Assembly: GCA_963576735.1 (NCBI GenBank)
Contig: OY755176.1
Location: forward strand, 9,905,423-9,969,422
Source: Bedellia somnulentella
Taxonomy: Eukaryota; Arthropoda; Insecta; Lepidoptera; Bedelliidae
Length of the DNA: 64,000 nucleotides
Direction of reading: 5' to 3'
Positions 12,747 to 25,850 of the stretch are shown in pieces (within the stretch, counting starts at the first letter, position 1; every line of letters starts with the position of its first letter). A model generated the notes under the pieces. It was not told where the DNA came from, ran no database searches, and saw only the letters and a program-made list of their open reading frames with translations. Both the position numbers and the translations under genes were made by a program.

Positions 12747-15700
12747 TCATTGTTGTCAGTAGAACTCGGTACTAGCACACAAACACGGATTAAACGTAAT
12801 GCGAACGTGACTCCACTTCTAAACATTCACAAAAACAATCTTAACTCGATGCAGACCTCTGCATTGTATAAACATATGAATAATTAATGTGCATGTTTCT
12901 TCAGCGGATATGAAAACATATTTTTGTTTTTGTTTATTTGTCCTTGATGTAACATTGCTTAGCTACTGCTATGACAATGATTTTACTGGGGTTTAAAGTT
13001 CAAATTGCGATGAATAAGTGGGCTCTACGAAAAAAATACGAATGAAGCGCATGGAGATTAACAGGATCGTACAAAGTGTAGAACGATAATCTCTTCCTAA
13101 CTTAATGGGAAGTAATGGTGTGACTAAGTGTATGTATGTCAGCCAAATTATCGATTATTATTTACTAATTATACAATTTTTCTTGCAAAGCCTAAGACGT
13201 CCAACTTAGTCAGTCCAAATAAGTACAATGAATTCAGAAAATCTGTCTTAACTGCTTAAACTTTTTTTTCTTAATTTTTTTATATGTAATAGCACCATTG
13301 TTACGTGTATTCATCGAATAATTACAATGTTTTAACAAATCTAGTGCCCTACCTTAACCTACCGCGCATATGAGACTCATTCGATTAATAATGAAAAGTG
13401 CAATTGCATCCAAAATGATGTTATGTGTGTCTGGAGCTCGCTGTGATATTCATGTAAAAGTTTTAATTGGTTTGGGGAGCGACAGGCTCGAACACAGTCA
13501 CAACACTAAAATATTTCTAAGGTAGACCTAACTGAAGAATCATTGGAAAATATTTAATTTTTACGGGCTAATCTTTATCGTTCTATACAGCGCTATTTTG
13601 ATTATGCAATAATATTTAAGAATATGATTAGAATGTTAGTAACTTGCACAGATTTCTTTTAACATTCGAAACTAAAATTGGTAATCTGAATAACATCGAA
13701 GTCATATAAGACACCAAACCGCATTCGAATTAAAAACAACGAGACGATTATAGATAGCATAACATAACACGTGCAATTCTATGCATTGAATCACGAACAC
13801 TTTCTAATTTTTCTGCAGCAATATGAGGGGAAAAAAGGTCCGTGTATTGTTTGTATGGAGCAAACGATCCGGCAACTTTTTGCGTCACCCCGCTCCGTGA
13901 AAGGCAATCTGATCAATTAATGACAAACACATCAAGATCGGCTTCTTGCTCTATTGTTCTATTGCCTCTCGGTTTAATTAATGGCGAAAGTTTTACGAGA
14001 GTGCGTGAAAGTCGGCGCATACGGCGGAATCCCACGAGCGAATTTTTATGTTGTTGCAACTGTTAGATGATTTAGCGAACAATACATATGCTGCTTTCCA
14101 TGAGTGCTTTACCGTTGGGCCGACTATTGAGCCACTCGCCTGTCTAGCTTTCAATACTTATATTCCTACTAGTCTGTGTAAGTGGCCGTTCTTCCTCATA
14201 TAGGAACTTATCTTTCCATATTCATATTAATTAAGTATATCTAACATCTTCATACCATACAAAAATATAATTATATAATTATGAGTATATTACACCGACC
14301 ATGACCGAAGAAAAGTGAAATTAAACGTACTACAGATCATTATCAGTCCGGTTCATTAACATAGACTTTCATGAGATACACAAAGTGTACACTGGGCACG
14401 GCGACGGGTGGTCCATTATATCAGGAGCCATCTCATTTTCTTAATTATGTACATAATGTTTGGAGTGCAAATTATCCGGACTACAATCTAATACAATAAG
14501 AAGGAATTAAAAACTAGATGCTGTTCATCTAATGCCATACGCAAAGAAACACATTGGAAAAATAGAAAAGAGATCTAAGTTATATTGTGTAATTAAATTA
14601 GCGACAGAGCTCTCAAGTTTTTTCGAAGAAGTTTCATGTAATTTGTAATGAGCATACTCGTATAATATTACAAACTACGATTATAATTTTAATCTCGCAA
14701 TAGGTAGCAGCATTAAATAAAATAAAACATATAAGAGATACCGAGACATAAGAAGAATGAGAGTTACAAGCTCCGTAAAACGATTGATTGAATTAAGTAG
14801 GCAAAGGGCCGCCCTCGTTAGCCGTAATCTATGTGCCGCACACATCAATTTAAACTAATTGACCATGTTGCTCAATACAAGGCAGACACGTAAATGTAAA
14901 ATGTATTGGCAAAAACTATAATAATGTTATATAATGATAGTGCTTATTTGTAAGTTTGTTGGAGGTAGATTTGGATAAACGATTTCAAAAAATCTTTTAG
15001 CAATAGAACAACGTGTTAGTATTTCTGATTTCCATTTAATTGGCTATTTTGCTGCATTGAGGTCTAAAACACCATTGATTAATTATATGTCTGGTGACTT
15101 TGATCCCTTCTCAAAATAATAGTTGCCTGTGGTAATCTCATAAGGAACAAGACCACGAGCCACCGGGTCATGTCATGTGAAAGACAACAAAAACGTATTA
15201 ACATTTGCAACGACGTATTGTTTCCGTAATTTGATCACAATAAGGAAATCAGGAAAGATCTCGGCCCGTTTAAGACCATCACACACTTTCACTTTATTCA
15301 TTGTAATTTTCATTCTGAGATGACAACTTTCCATTATCGGCAAACTGACAGTTGTGTGTTGTCCGTATACGCAATGTCATGCACAATCATGTTTCCCTCT
15401 CGTTTGGAAAGTCGGTAAAACTAGAGCCCAATATTACTGCAGTGAATGAATAATCACTATTTTGCGGTTGAAATTTCAATACAGTCAGATTTAAAAATAA
15501 TTACTAATACTTTTGAAGTTTTTGATGCTTTGAACGATATCAGCATATAAATTCAAGAAAAAAAGACGTAACTTAAAGGAAGCTTATTAACAATTGGATG
15601 GTCAAGATTCATAACAAGTTACTTATCGTAGTCTAAGTCGTCTAACGCTATTATTGGTTAGTACTATTCTAAAACTTCACCTCTTCATTTAATTGAACTT

Positions 15701-15940
15701 AGACTATAAATTGCATTTATTAATTACAATGACATAGCAAAGACTCGTGTAAAATGTAACTAGAATCGCAGAATCATTCAAAGAACTGTTGAGAGCTGCA
15801 TTGAAGTGTATCTTAAATATCAAATAATGAGTAGAAATGAATCCACTGTTAGAGAATCACCGTTTGTTAAATCTCTATTTACGGTTATGATATCACTTAC
15901 GCAAAAGTAAATATCTACATAATGGATAACTATGACAAAA
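12747..15940. other. Non-coding DNA; one small LINE relic and one unusual unique block
   Basis: Apart from the RTE tail at 13060-13137 I recognise no repeat. The block 13840-14060 is less AT-rich and includes CAATTAATGAC and TTAATTAATGG, which are homeodomain-type sites. No exon is supported. Confidence 0.35.
13060..13137 (+). mobile_element. RTE LINE 3' tail fragment
   Basis: The plus strand matches the last 80 bp of the LINE, including AGGATCGTACAAAGTG and the TGTATGTATGT tail. It is decayed and 5'-truncated. Confidence 0.55.
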
Positions 15941-15950
15941 CTGTAGTGTT

Positions 15951-16194
15951 GGCTTAGAATTGCACTACCCCATTTCTTCCGGTGGGTGTACACGTAAGAG
16001 GCGACTAACGGTATTGGGGCAAGGGATTTTTGGGCGATGCGGTTGGAGACCCATCACCAACAACCTTTATTTCACCATCTTGTCCCCACTCAACTTTCCT
16101 AAAGTGGCTGAGGAATTTCTAATTCTTTAGCTCTGGCTACCCCTTTTAGGGATTAATAGCCGTGAGTTTATGTATGTATGCATGTATGACAAAA
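15951..16194 (+). mobile_element. SINE-A copy, full length with target duplication
   Basis: This is the clearest copy: head TGTAGTGTTGGCTTAGAAT, the GATGCGGTTGGAGACCC block (possible Pol III B box), the tail block and the ATGTATG tail. A 10-bp duplication TATGACAAAA lies at 15941-15950 and 16195-16204. The length is 244 bp. Confidence 0.92.
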
Positions 16195-16204
16195 TATGGA
16201 TACT

Positions 16205-18065
16205 AGTCCAATCACTTAGAACATTATTACACATTAGAATCGCCATAACACGATAATCAACTCGATATGTCTTTTAACATATTACACACCTTAAAAACAC
16301 GGCTGAACTCTGTAGTAACTAATAAGTACCACAATCTAACCTTTCATCTACAGATTACAGTGAAATATAATTTCTTCGAGTCACTGAGCATACATTCTTC
16401 CGCCGCAACAATTGTTACGTAGGTGTGCCTTATGAAGAAGTATTCGTTGATACAGCATATTTGCATAGCGAGAAAGATGGCATGTTATCTACAGTGATAA
16501 TCGTAATTGCGATATTCCTTATACCGCTCGACGATATGCAAATCAACAATACAAAGGATGTAATGAAATTGAAATGGAAGTAAATGCTACGAGCATGGTT
16601 AGCGGAATTTGCCGACAATAGAAACCATATCTACAGACTATATATTTTCGTACAGGAACATACGTTGTTGGGCAGCAAAGCTAATCGTACTTCAGTTTAT
16701 GTCTATAGACTGAAATGATATCCATGTTGGAAAACATAGTTGTGTATGATATTTTAAGAGGTTCGGCAGAGCAAAGAGAGAGAAACATATTTTCAGATAC
16801 TAACAACACCGATAGAAATGGGAAAAGGGGGTAAAATAAAGAAATAAAAGCTCAGCGCCCAACTCCGCAAGGAAAACGGACAAAAAGGGTAGCGCCATTT
16901 AAAGCTGACTAGTGAAACAAAAAATTCAATTGCTACCTATTTAATTCGATATTATTCCACATATAACAGAATCTATGAACAAAAGTATAATTGCATTTCG
17001 TTAATACCAAAATAATTAAGCAAATGACAATAATTCATAGTGAAGTAATATGAACTAATTATGAATCGAAATTGGTAAACATCAACAGATATGTTAAGTT
17101 ATTGTTTACGCGTTTACATAGACCTAATGCGGATTGTAAATTCAATTCGGATTTCTCCGATATGTTTGTTTTGGTTGAAGTATTATTATAATAAATAATA
17201 TTATCATTTTGAACAATAATAAAATGTATGTGACAGTATCGCGTCATATAAGTATATCTAGTTCTTAGTACTACTAGTACTGTGTTTATTTCTTTCAGAC
17301 AGATCAGCAACTGATGGGCTTCGATTCAAGTTTCTGTCATATTGCTGACATGACGGAAATATGGATCTTTTTACAAAAATTGCAAGCAGAGCTAAGTTTT
17401 GGTGGAACCTTTGAGAAACTTATGTTAAACAATGAAAATCTATGAACTGATATTAAGTTAAAAATTCCTAAGTAGAGCTATCTTCGGCCATGACAATGGT
17501 TTATTGCTTATGACAAGAAGTTAATGGACTCCTTGACTTTCATTGTCAGAAATTAACGACCACAAAAAGTAACTTCGTCTAAAATATCATTCATTCGCAT
17601 GCAAATAAGGATATAAGTTTGCATGACGGGTAGTATGACGGATAATTAACATAATTGTCTTTTCATTACATACAACGAAACCAGAATGTGAAATCAGTTT
17701 ACTTACATCGTTACATGAATTAGAGGTATTTTACATTCATCATGTTTTAAGTACCTGCAGTTTCGTTCTTATAAATGAGTAATAAAATGAAGTGATTGAA
17801 ATAAATTACCATACAAAGTATAAGAAATTTATATGATTCAAATTTTAATCAATTAAATGAGGAAGTAAAAATAAACAAATTTTTACATGTCAACTTCACC
17901 ACATAGCTATTTATAGTGGTTGTGTTTAAAGCTAAAATTAAACTAGTGAAGATTCAACCCAGTTTGGTAGGACACTGCAGACTTGAATCACCTGATTATG
18001 CAAAAAAATCGATAATTCCGTGCTTCATTTCTAAACTATATATTCCTTAGAACAAAAAAAAAAAT
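16205..18065. other. AT-rich non-coding DNA
   Basis: A decayed minus-strand SINE-A piece is visible at about 16810-16915. Nothing else is recognised. Confidence 0.35.
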
Positions 18066-18313
18066 GTATACATACATATACTCACGGCTATAAATCCGTG
18101 GACGGGGTAACCAGAGCTAAGGAATTAGATATTCCTCAGCAACTTTTGGAAATTGAATAGAGAAAAGATGGTAAAATAAAGGTTGTTGGTGATGGGTCTC
18201 CAACCACATTGCCCAAAAAAATCCCTTAATAGCCCCAATACCGTTAGTCACCTCTTGCGTACACCCAGCGGAAGCAATGGGGTACTGCTATTCTAAGCCA
18301 ACACTACACAGCT
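18066..18313 (-). mobile_element. SINE-A copy, near full length
   Basis: The minus strand carries head, middle and tail blocks with an ATGTATGTATA tail next to an A-run. It directly neighbours the MITE that begins near 18360. Confidence 0.85.
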
Positions 18314-18368
18314 GAAAACTACAAAAAAACTGAATGATTAAAAGCAGATCGGAAGCAAGTGTATGTGT

Positions 18369-18989
18369 CGCAGGCGGATTGTATAATCCGCCGTTTTACA
18401 TTACGGCTAGCCGTTTTTTCGCAAATATTTTCGGACCTCCGATGATGCACCCGAGTATAAGTACGATGCGGCTAAACGTGGGCCGCCTTATTGAAGAACG
18501 TAAACATAACATAAACATAAACGTTCACGCCGAATATCCCCGAAGTGGTTGGCAGAGGTACTAATACTTCTGAACATCACGTGACTTTGTCACCTGGTGT
18601 TCAGAGTACCCACGTTTTGCATGGACAGTGTACTCACGTGATAGGGGGCAGGCCTATCGCCGTTTTGTACGAATACACTGTCACATGACTAAGTACAACT
18701 CAGCCATGTGGGTTTCCTCACGTTGTTTTCCCTCACCGTTAACAACCATGATAAATTAACCACACATATGTCTTTAGAAAAGACAAATTGGTGTAGGCCC
18801 GACCCAGGCATTGAACACTAGTCGTTTGCACGATAACGGAGTGTTCTACCCACTGGGCTATCACGGTATTGAAGAAAGTATCGCAATAAAAATTCGGCTA
18901 ATGCTTTCACCGCTGCATTACAAAAACGGCGCTGTTCCAGAAAACGGCTAGCCGTAATGCAAAACGGCGGATTATACAATCCGCCTGCG
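18369..18989. mobile_element. MITE with 49-bp palindrome-rich inverted repeats
   Basis: Inverted repeats of 49 bp at 18369-18417 and 18941-18989 differ at one position. Each repeat contains two smaller palindromes: GGCGGATTGTATAATCCGCC and ACGGCTAGCCGT. Similarity may extend a further 9 bp outward. No coding capacity and no clear target duplication were found, so the superfamily is unassigned. A SINE-B copy (18499-18866) has inserted near the middle. Confidence 0.8.
18499..18866 (-). mobile_element. SINE-B copy nested in the MITE
   Basis: On the minus strand: head with TAGCCCAGTGGGTAGAAC (A box) and a B-box region, full body, and the (TTATG)n-type tail. A 10-bp duplication TATTGAAGAA flanks it at 18489-18498 and 18867-18876, proving insertion after the MITE. 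Confidence 0.88.
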
Positions 18990-21788
18990 ATATATACATT
19001 TATCCCTAATATGCTTTTCTTTTGGAAGTGAACTTTACTTGAACGCGTTTATTTCAAGAACCTCTAGTCCGATTAAAAAAAAATGATGTGTTGGGTAGCC
19101 TATTTATCAAGGAAGTTTCATATCAAATAAAATATAATCAAACCGCATATTACCTGCGAAAACAGGGCGGATCGCTACTACACAGAAGAAACAGCGCGCA
19201 TATCTAACGTCATATCGTGTTCACGGCATAATCTGCCAAGGCATCATCGCGGGGGTCTACCGTATGTCTCATATTAATTATAACACTTATAACTGCACCG
19301 GCGGTTATGATATGATCGTTTTGAACTGGTTTACCTACGTGAAGGTGAGCCGCAGCTTTGCCGTGAAATTATCTTGTACTTGTTCTGATGTTAAGCCGTT
19401 GACATATTTTGCAGTGCCGTTTAACTTATCAAGGGGAAAGATTTTTATGGCACATTTTTGTGGAATGGTTCTTGTGTGTATACCTCTCGTACGATGATTT
19501 CCCCTTCTGTCGCTGAGAGGATGTTTTTTATAAGTATCTGAGCTTTATGTAACTAAATATAATATAAGCGTCATTTGCTAATAATAAGGCAAAACAAAAT
19601 GTTTTCTCTAAGAAAAAAAACTCACTAAAAACTTAAGGATATATTTGAGAAGAATAAAAAAACTTACATTCACAATAACAAGGAAGTTTAAGACTCAAGT
19701 TAAGGAAAAAAGTGTTTCGGTCTTGATAAACACATTTTAAATTCTAAAAATGTAAAGGTAAAGCGATGATTTCGGTCATAGGATATTTCTACGCGGCACT
19801 TTAAGTAGTTTTTCATACGTGAGTTCCTAGATCTTTGCATAGTGTAACCCTAACGTTTGTGGAAGGGTTTTAAGATTAAATACAAAAACAGATGCGTACA
19901 TACATATAAGCGCAACTTTAAGGTCCAAGCACATTTGTACAATCGCACGTACAGACGAGGTCGCACGGAGCGAAATAAACCTTTACCTTGGCTGCAGTCA
20001 AGGCGATATCCTGTGACTCACCCACTTCCTATACGAAAGGAAACAACCTAAGGTAATAAGTCTGGAACTAGTTTAGATAACTTCGTCACGGATTTAATTA
20101 AAAGGTGATTTGTACAAAATATATATTTAAAGGTATACCATACTGACTGAAGACTGGTTGGTTGATATAATTCAAGCATGATTTTAAGGTATCAGCATGA
20201 TAATTTAATATAAATATTTATATCAAAACATGCTCAAAAAAGCTACTATTTAAGGTAACGGCAATCTTGATACTTAGATGGGTGGAAGCATAACATGATT
20301 GCAGAAGGTGCCTTAATCGCTCACTTCCATGACAAATAGTAATTTTTACAATGACATAGCATCATTTATTATAGATGCCATGACAATGTATAATACGCCA
20401 CTCAATGCGCCCTTTTATGACTTAACATTAATTTAACAATGCACAATATTTTTGTGGGAAGATAAAAACAAAAAAGGCTTGTAAGAAGAAAATATAGCAA
20501 AGCCAGATGGATTATTGCCTAATGATAATGTTTCTCAAAAAGCATGCCATTAAAGAAATGGTTGATTAGTGCGCTACTGAGCATGCACAGATTCAAACAC
20601 ACCAAAAACACTAAGATCTCCCGGGATAAAGCTGTTTCACATTAAATGACATCACTCCTGTGAAATCGAACTCCCCAACACAGTATTATAAATAAATTTA
20701 CGTGTCAGAGTTTGAAATTAAAATTTCAAGGCTGTAATTTCCATAGCGAAACAAGTCACCTTTTTGTTGATACATCATTCTCTTTGCGAATGATGTCAAC
20801 TGAAAAGTATGGGACTACACGATTTTCATATTTAAAACGACACTTGTGATAACAGTGGAGCTGTGTTGTTACAGAGCTAATGTTGTGGAAAAAATACACA
20901 ATTTGAATACGCGAATATGATAATAAGCTCATTTTAAACATGATGTATTTGTAAAGCCATGTAAAGCCATTAAAATATATGATTGGAATTCTGTGTTTAT
21001 TGAGTTAGGCTATTGATTAATATGTGTCTCCGCCCTTAAATTGTGTATAACCATGTTAAACTCTCAGATCAATCTATATCTAAGAAGCCCCACGCTTTTT
21101 TTCAAGATAAATTTCATGACTTCGTTCTGTCAAACACTAATTGACATTCATCACATCATTAATGGATGTCATCAAATTGTAACATAAGAAAAATGATGTT
21201 TTTAATATTATCCTCACAATTTTTCCACATTTTCAGTAACTAAGAACTTTTACGCTTAGCAACACATTTAGCGCTCCATTTTTATTATATAGATTTTAAA
21301 AGATTAATGAAAGTCTAATGTATACCTAACTGCTATAATTATATCGTGTAAATTTTATATGCACAGTTATGCAAGTAGTGCTAATTTCTTGTTTATACGT
21401 GGAAAGTACTTTAGATCTTTAAAAACAGAAATAGGATACTATAATTAACTACACCAATATAATACACCAGTAGGTGTGCTGAAACATCGGGCAAACAAAT
21501 CACGTAAGTGATTAGAAATATTTTGTTGGTTAATGCAGATTATTATGTATAATGTCTACAAACCGCGAAAGTTTAAAAAGTGTATTTGGATACTACAATA
21601 ATTTCAGAAAAAGATTTTCGAATGCTTTAAATTGGATTTAAATAGATTTTGAACTCAAGACACAATTCAAAAGGAGCTTATAATAAAACTAAACGCCTGA
21701 GGTTTCAAATAAAACTGTCAATTCGGTTGTTTACCAGTTGCCAACATCAAAGGTTGTCTGGAAGTCATTGCTCAGGATAAACAGCCTA
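18990..21788. other. Non-coding DNA
   Basis: No repeat or exon recognised. Open frames at 19264-19497 and 19857-20051 encode no motif I know. Confidence 0.35.
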
Positions 21789-21932
21789 TCTATTATAATA
21801 AATCTGTAGAGAGGTCAATTCTGTACATGAAATATACTTTCAAAATAACCATCAGGTGGTGATTAGGGATCGATACTGATGCCAAAAATGCAATCAGTAA
21901 AATTTTTGTCTGTCTGTCTGTCTGTCTGTCTT

Positions 21933-21966
<34 letters not shown>

Positions 21967-22784
21967 GGTTTGTATGTTCCTTATGGAAACAAAAACTACT
22001 CGACAGATTTTAACGAAACTTGGTACAATTATTCTTCATACACCTGCGCAGGTTTTTGTATACTTTCCAGCAGAGTAGTAAAGGGGAATTTTGGGTAATT
22101 TTGGGAAAAAGGGAGAAGTTACTCCATTTTTTAAGCTTCCGTCGCGTGTGCAGCCTCAATGGTTAAACTTACATAAAAATCATGTGTGACGGAAATATTT
22201 TTCATAAAATTATCTAAAAGAAAATCCTCAGCAGTTTATGTCTATCTTTTACGGTTGGCTCACAATAACACGTGTAATTCCTGATAGCTTAGCAGTTCGG
22301 ATCATTCTGATTATATTTGTTTACTTTTACGTTTGTAAACGTCTCATTCATCCCAAATTTAAAAAAGGTAACATTATTACCTATTCAATAAAAAAAGAAT
22401 CATAGAAATCGGTAGACAAACACCGAAATTATACATAAAATAAGCCATCGCGCCCGTGATCAAAACCAAATCTTTACTAATTTACATATAACATACTAGA
22501 TGGCGCGAGTAGTTGTATCCTAAATCACGGAATGATTTATTTTTTAGATTGTTATAAATACTTCATAGTGTTTTATTTAAAAACTTGCTATTAAACGGAA
22601 ATACTGAACCGTTCATCAAAGCGCATTTAAAATCACCAAACTACACTGTTTAGGGAGTGCTATAAATTTAATAAATTGAAAACATTGCGCTGAATTTCAC
22701 AATGCTTGAGCAGTGACTGAAGAAAGAAACCCCAGATATTTAAAAAAACAACGCTACCCGTGCGAAGCTGGGACGATCCACTAG
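21789..22784 (+). mobile_element. Non-autonomous Helitron
   Basis: The element begins TCTATTATAATAAATCTG after an A and ends ACGATCCACTAG before a T, as Helitrons do (5' TC, 3' CTRR, insertion between A and T). About 10 bases before the end lies the hairpin-prone CCCGTGCGAAGCTGGG. A (CTGT)n tract sits at 21908-21966. No Rep/helicase frame is present. This layout matches abundant lepidopteran Helitrons. Confidence 0.7.
21908..21966 (+). repeat. (CTGT)n microsatellite
   Basis: About 14 copies of a CTGT tetranucleotide with one TTCT interruption, inside the Helitron. Confidence 0.9.
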
Positions 22785-22986
22785 TACATAATAATTTTGT
22801 ACAAGAAGCGGTTGCATTTATTAAATTTGGAAACTGAAAAAAGGTATTATACTAAAGATACTCTAATTTGATCATCATATAGAGACATTTATCAAAATAG
22901 ATCTCGAAAAATATTTAAAATAATTTGTCCACGGAAGTACGATTACGATTAAAATTAGCTGTTAATAAAGTGAGTAGGTAACCAAA

Positions 22987-23073
22987 AACTAAAAAAAATT
23001 TTGATTGGATAAGAAATTTCTGAACATAATTAGTATAATAATGAACTGTTGCAAAATTTAGAAATATATTCTA
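22987..23073 (+). repeat. Local repeat unit, first copy
   Basis: About 87 bp containing CATAATTAGTATAATAATGA is repeated in the same orientation at 24338-24424 with few differences. It belongs to no family I recognise. Confidence 0.7.
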
Positions 23074-23480
23074 TAACGATTCTAACAAAACCGAATCATT
23101 CTACGAGAGAGCATGTAATTTATGTACATCAAATAAGTTTCATTCGGCCATTAGAAAACCGGCTCTTAATTAAGTGTAAGATATTTGTTTATTAATTAGA
23201 GGTCGGTGCCCTAAAACACAAAACTTTTCTATTAAATAATTTGATACAACAAATATATTTATATACTATGTTAAAAAGTTGCTTATGTTGCTTATTGCAC
23301 ACGGCAAAAATCACTTGCGCGAGCTACTTGCTCAAGTTTTTCGGTCAAAATTGTAGACCGACAGATAAATCGATGTTAAAAAAATAACTAAGATATTGTT
23401 TTTCTTTAGTTCCGCATTTGGACTGTGAGAAATCTGGTAATATCCAGATTAACTAGGAAAGTTTCACTTAAAGGTACGGG

Positions 23481-23722
23481 TGTACTGCCGGCTTAGAATG
23501 TCACTACCCCTTTCTACCCACGGGTGTCGTAAGAGGCGACTAAGGCTGGGCTTTTTATGGTGGTTTTTGGGCGATGTGGTTGGAGACTCATCACCAACGA
23601 TACTTCATTTCTACCATCTTGTCCCCTTTTAACTTTCAAATGTGGCTGAGGAGTTTCTAGGTCTGAAGCTCTGGCTACCCATTTTTGGGATTTAAGATGG
23701 CTCACGGCCATGTATATAGGTG
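23481..23722 (+). mobile_element. SINE-A copy, near full length
   Basis: Head (TGTACTGCCGGCTTAGAATG), the GTCGTAAGAGGCGACTAAGG block, the GATGTGGTTGGAGAC block and the tail block are in order on the plus strand. Confidence 0.85.
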
Positions 23723-24337
23723 ATACACGATATATCATAATTTATTATGTAATAATAATTTATACATAAAAACTGCACTTCAACGTACCTATTCAGGTAA
23801 TTTGCCGATTACTTAGTTAATGGGGCTGGCTGAAAACCAGTGTGTAGCAGGTGACACGTCTTAAGGTATACGCAACTGAGGCCCATATGCTGAGTCTGAA
23901 CCGACTACATAATATGTTGCTATTTTCAAATCTTAAGTGCTGTTGTACCATGTATTTTCCAATAAATTCTTTTTCTTTTCTTAATGTGCAAGCTTTCTGA
24001 ACCCTTATATTAACATGTACAGGTTGGCTGTCTGGTATGAATGAAGGCATTTGTGGAATTCATAATTGGCTGGTTGGAACTACTAATTATTTATGTGTCG
24101 AATGGATTTGATGGCACAGACTTTCAAGGTTTACATTGTTAAAATTTATCTAATCTTATCATTATCACAATATACTGCTTTATTTTAAAATCAGAATGGC
24201 ATTCTGGTGACAGCAGATATGGGATAAGAAATAAATATTATTTAAATATTCGTCTACATTATTTAGCTTAGCCTTGACTCGTAACTATCTCAAAACTAAT
24301 AAAACGAGGTTCAGAATCAATCGCTCTGCATTTGATT

Positions 24338-24424
24338 ACTAAAAAAAATAGTTGTTTTGATAAGAAATTTTTGAACATAATTAGTATAATAATGAACTGT
24401 TCCAAAATTTAGAACTATATTCTA
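24338..24424 (+). repeat. Local repeat unit, second copy
   Basis: Second copy of the unit at 22987-23073. The pair brackets a SINE-A insertion. Confidence 0.7.
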
Positions 24425-24615
24425 GAGGTAGAGTATGAGGTAAGGAGATAGAAGGTGGATAAATAATAATAAAGATAGTAAGACAAATGAATTCTAACAC
24501 ACTGGAGGACATCCAGTAATCGTAATTAGTCAATTTTCTGCGAGAATGTTATAGCATTTTAATCTTGCTATAATCAAACAAGTATAAACCTTTATAAATA
24601 TTAAATTTTCGAATT

Positions 24616-24676
24616 TAGCTGAAGCTTTCTGGCTATTCCTTTTTAGGATATATAGGCGGGAATATAAGTATGTATT
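24616..24676 (+). mobile_element. SINE-A 3' fragment
   Basis: Only the last 60 bp remain (GAAGCTTTCTGGCTATTCC to an ATAAGTATGTATTT tail). Confidence 0.5.
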
Positions 24677-25850
24677 TAAAATAATATATTCTATTTTTAA
24701 TAGCAAGCGGTCGTCAGGGATCGTAAGGGCTTGCTCTCTTTAAGATTTTATTGGGGTTTTAATTTGACTCACTATTTTAAGCCACATAATTACTCTAAAA
24801 CTAGGGAAACCCAATCAATAGGCAATTTAGTGTTTGAAAGGGAAACTCCTTCAAAATCCCATTCCAATCCAAACTAACTCAGACTGTGTTTTAACAGGTA
24901 AACCGTCTCATTTCATTTTATTAAAAATCTAAATTATGCTCATCACATAAATGATGCTCAATGCAAACCTGCAACCTGGACCCTTAAACTAGTTACCTAT
25001 TGCTGTCCAGATGCTAAAACGCAGTAATGGCAAATTAATATTTCTATTTCTAAAAGGAAAAAAACATTTATCAAAAAGTACTTTCTTTAGAATATCAGTG
25101 AGCATATTATAGGCCCATAATAATGACACAAATCGCTTTAACATACAAATAAATTAAATATTAAATTTTAACCCCCCTGTAACGATATAATTTATAGTCT
25201 AGATTATTATTTATCAATGCTGCTTTGCTGGTTTTGGTCAAAACCCAAAGCATTCCTCGATGAAGGAGCCATCTAACATGCATATAATTTTTCAACTCCA
25301 ACAAGTAGTGAGAGACTACATGAGATAAGAATGTTCAAGCAAACAAACTCTTCAGCTTAATATTGTTCCATTAAATTTTTCAGTGACATCCAAACTATTT
25401 TCACTTACTTATGAACCAGTGAGATAAAAAAAGACATAATATTTAGAATAAAATATATGATAAACTTCAATTTGTTAGGTGATGATAGGTTGTGTCTTCG
25501 CTCATACCAACATCCACAACCACAACAAACAAATTTATATGTCTATAGCAATATACTCCACATAGAAATTTAAATAATTGGTTAAATCCGATTCTAAGAA
25601 GGCAATTCTATGCCTTTGTGGGCAGAAGTATGTATTTAGTATTTAATCATTCAAGAGTGAAGTTACTTTTTATTTGTTTTGTTTTTGTGATTTTAGTTTA
25701 AGTTGTATTTGCTTTTTGGGTATTTCTTATTCTTACATGTTTTCCATGTCCGCGTAAGAATAGCATTTGTTTTCTGAGCAATCTCAAATTGTATCTGCTG
25801 ATAGGGATGATTAGATTATTTTATTTAAAAAAATATACGCAAAATGTCAT
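24677..25850. other. AT-rich non-coding DNA
   Basis: No exon or repeat was recognised. Confidence 0.35.
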
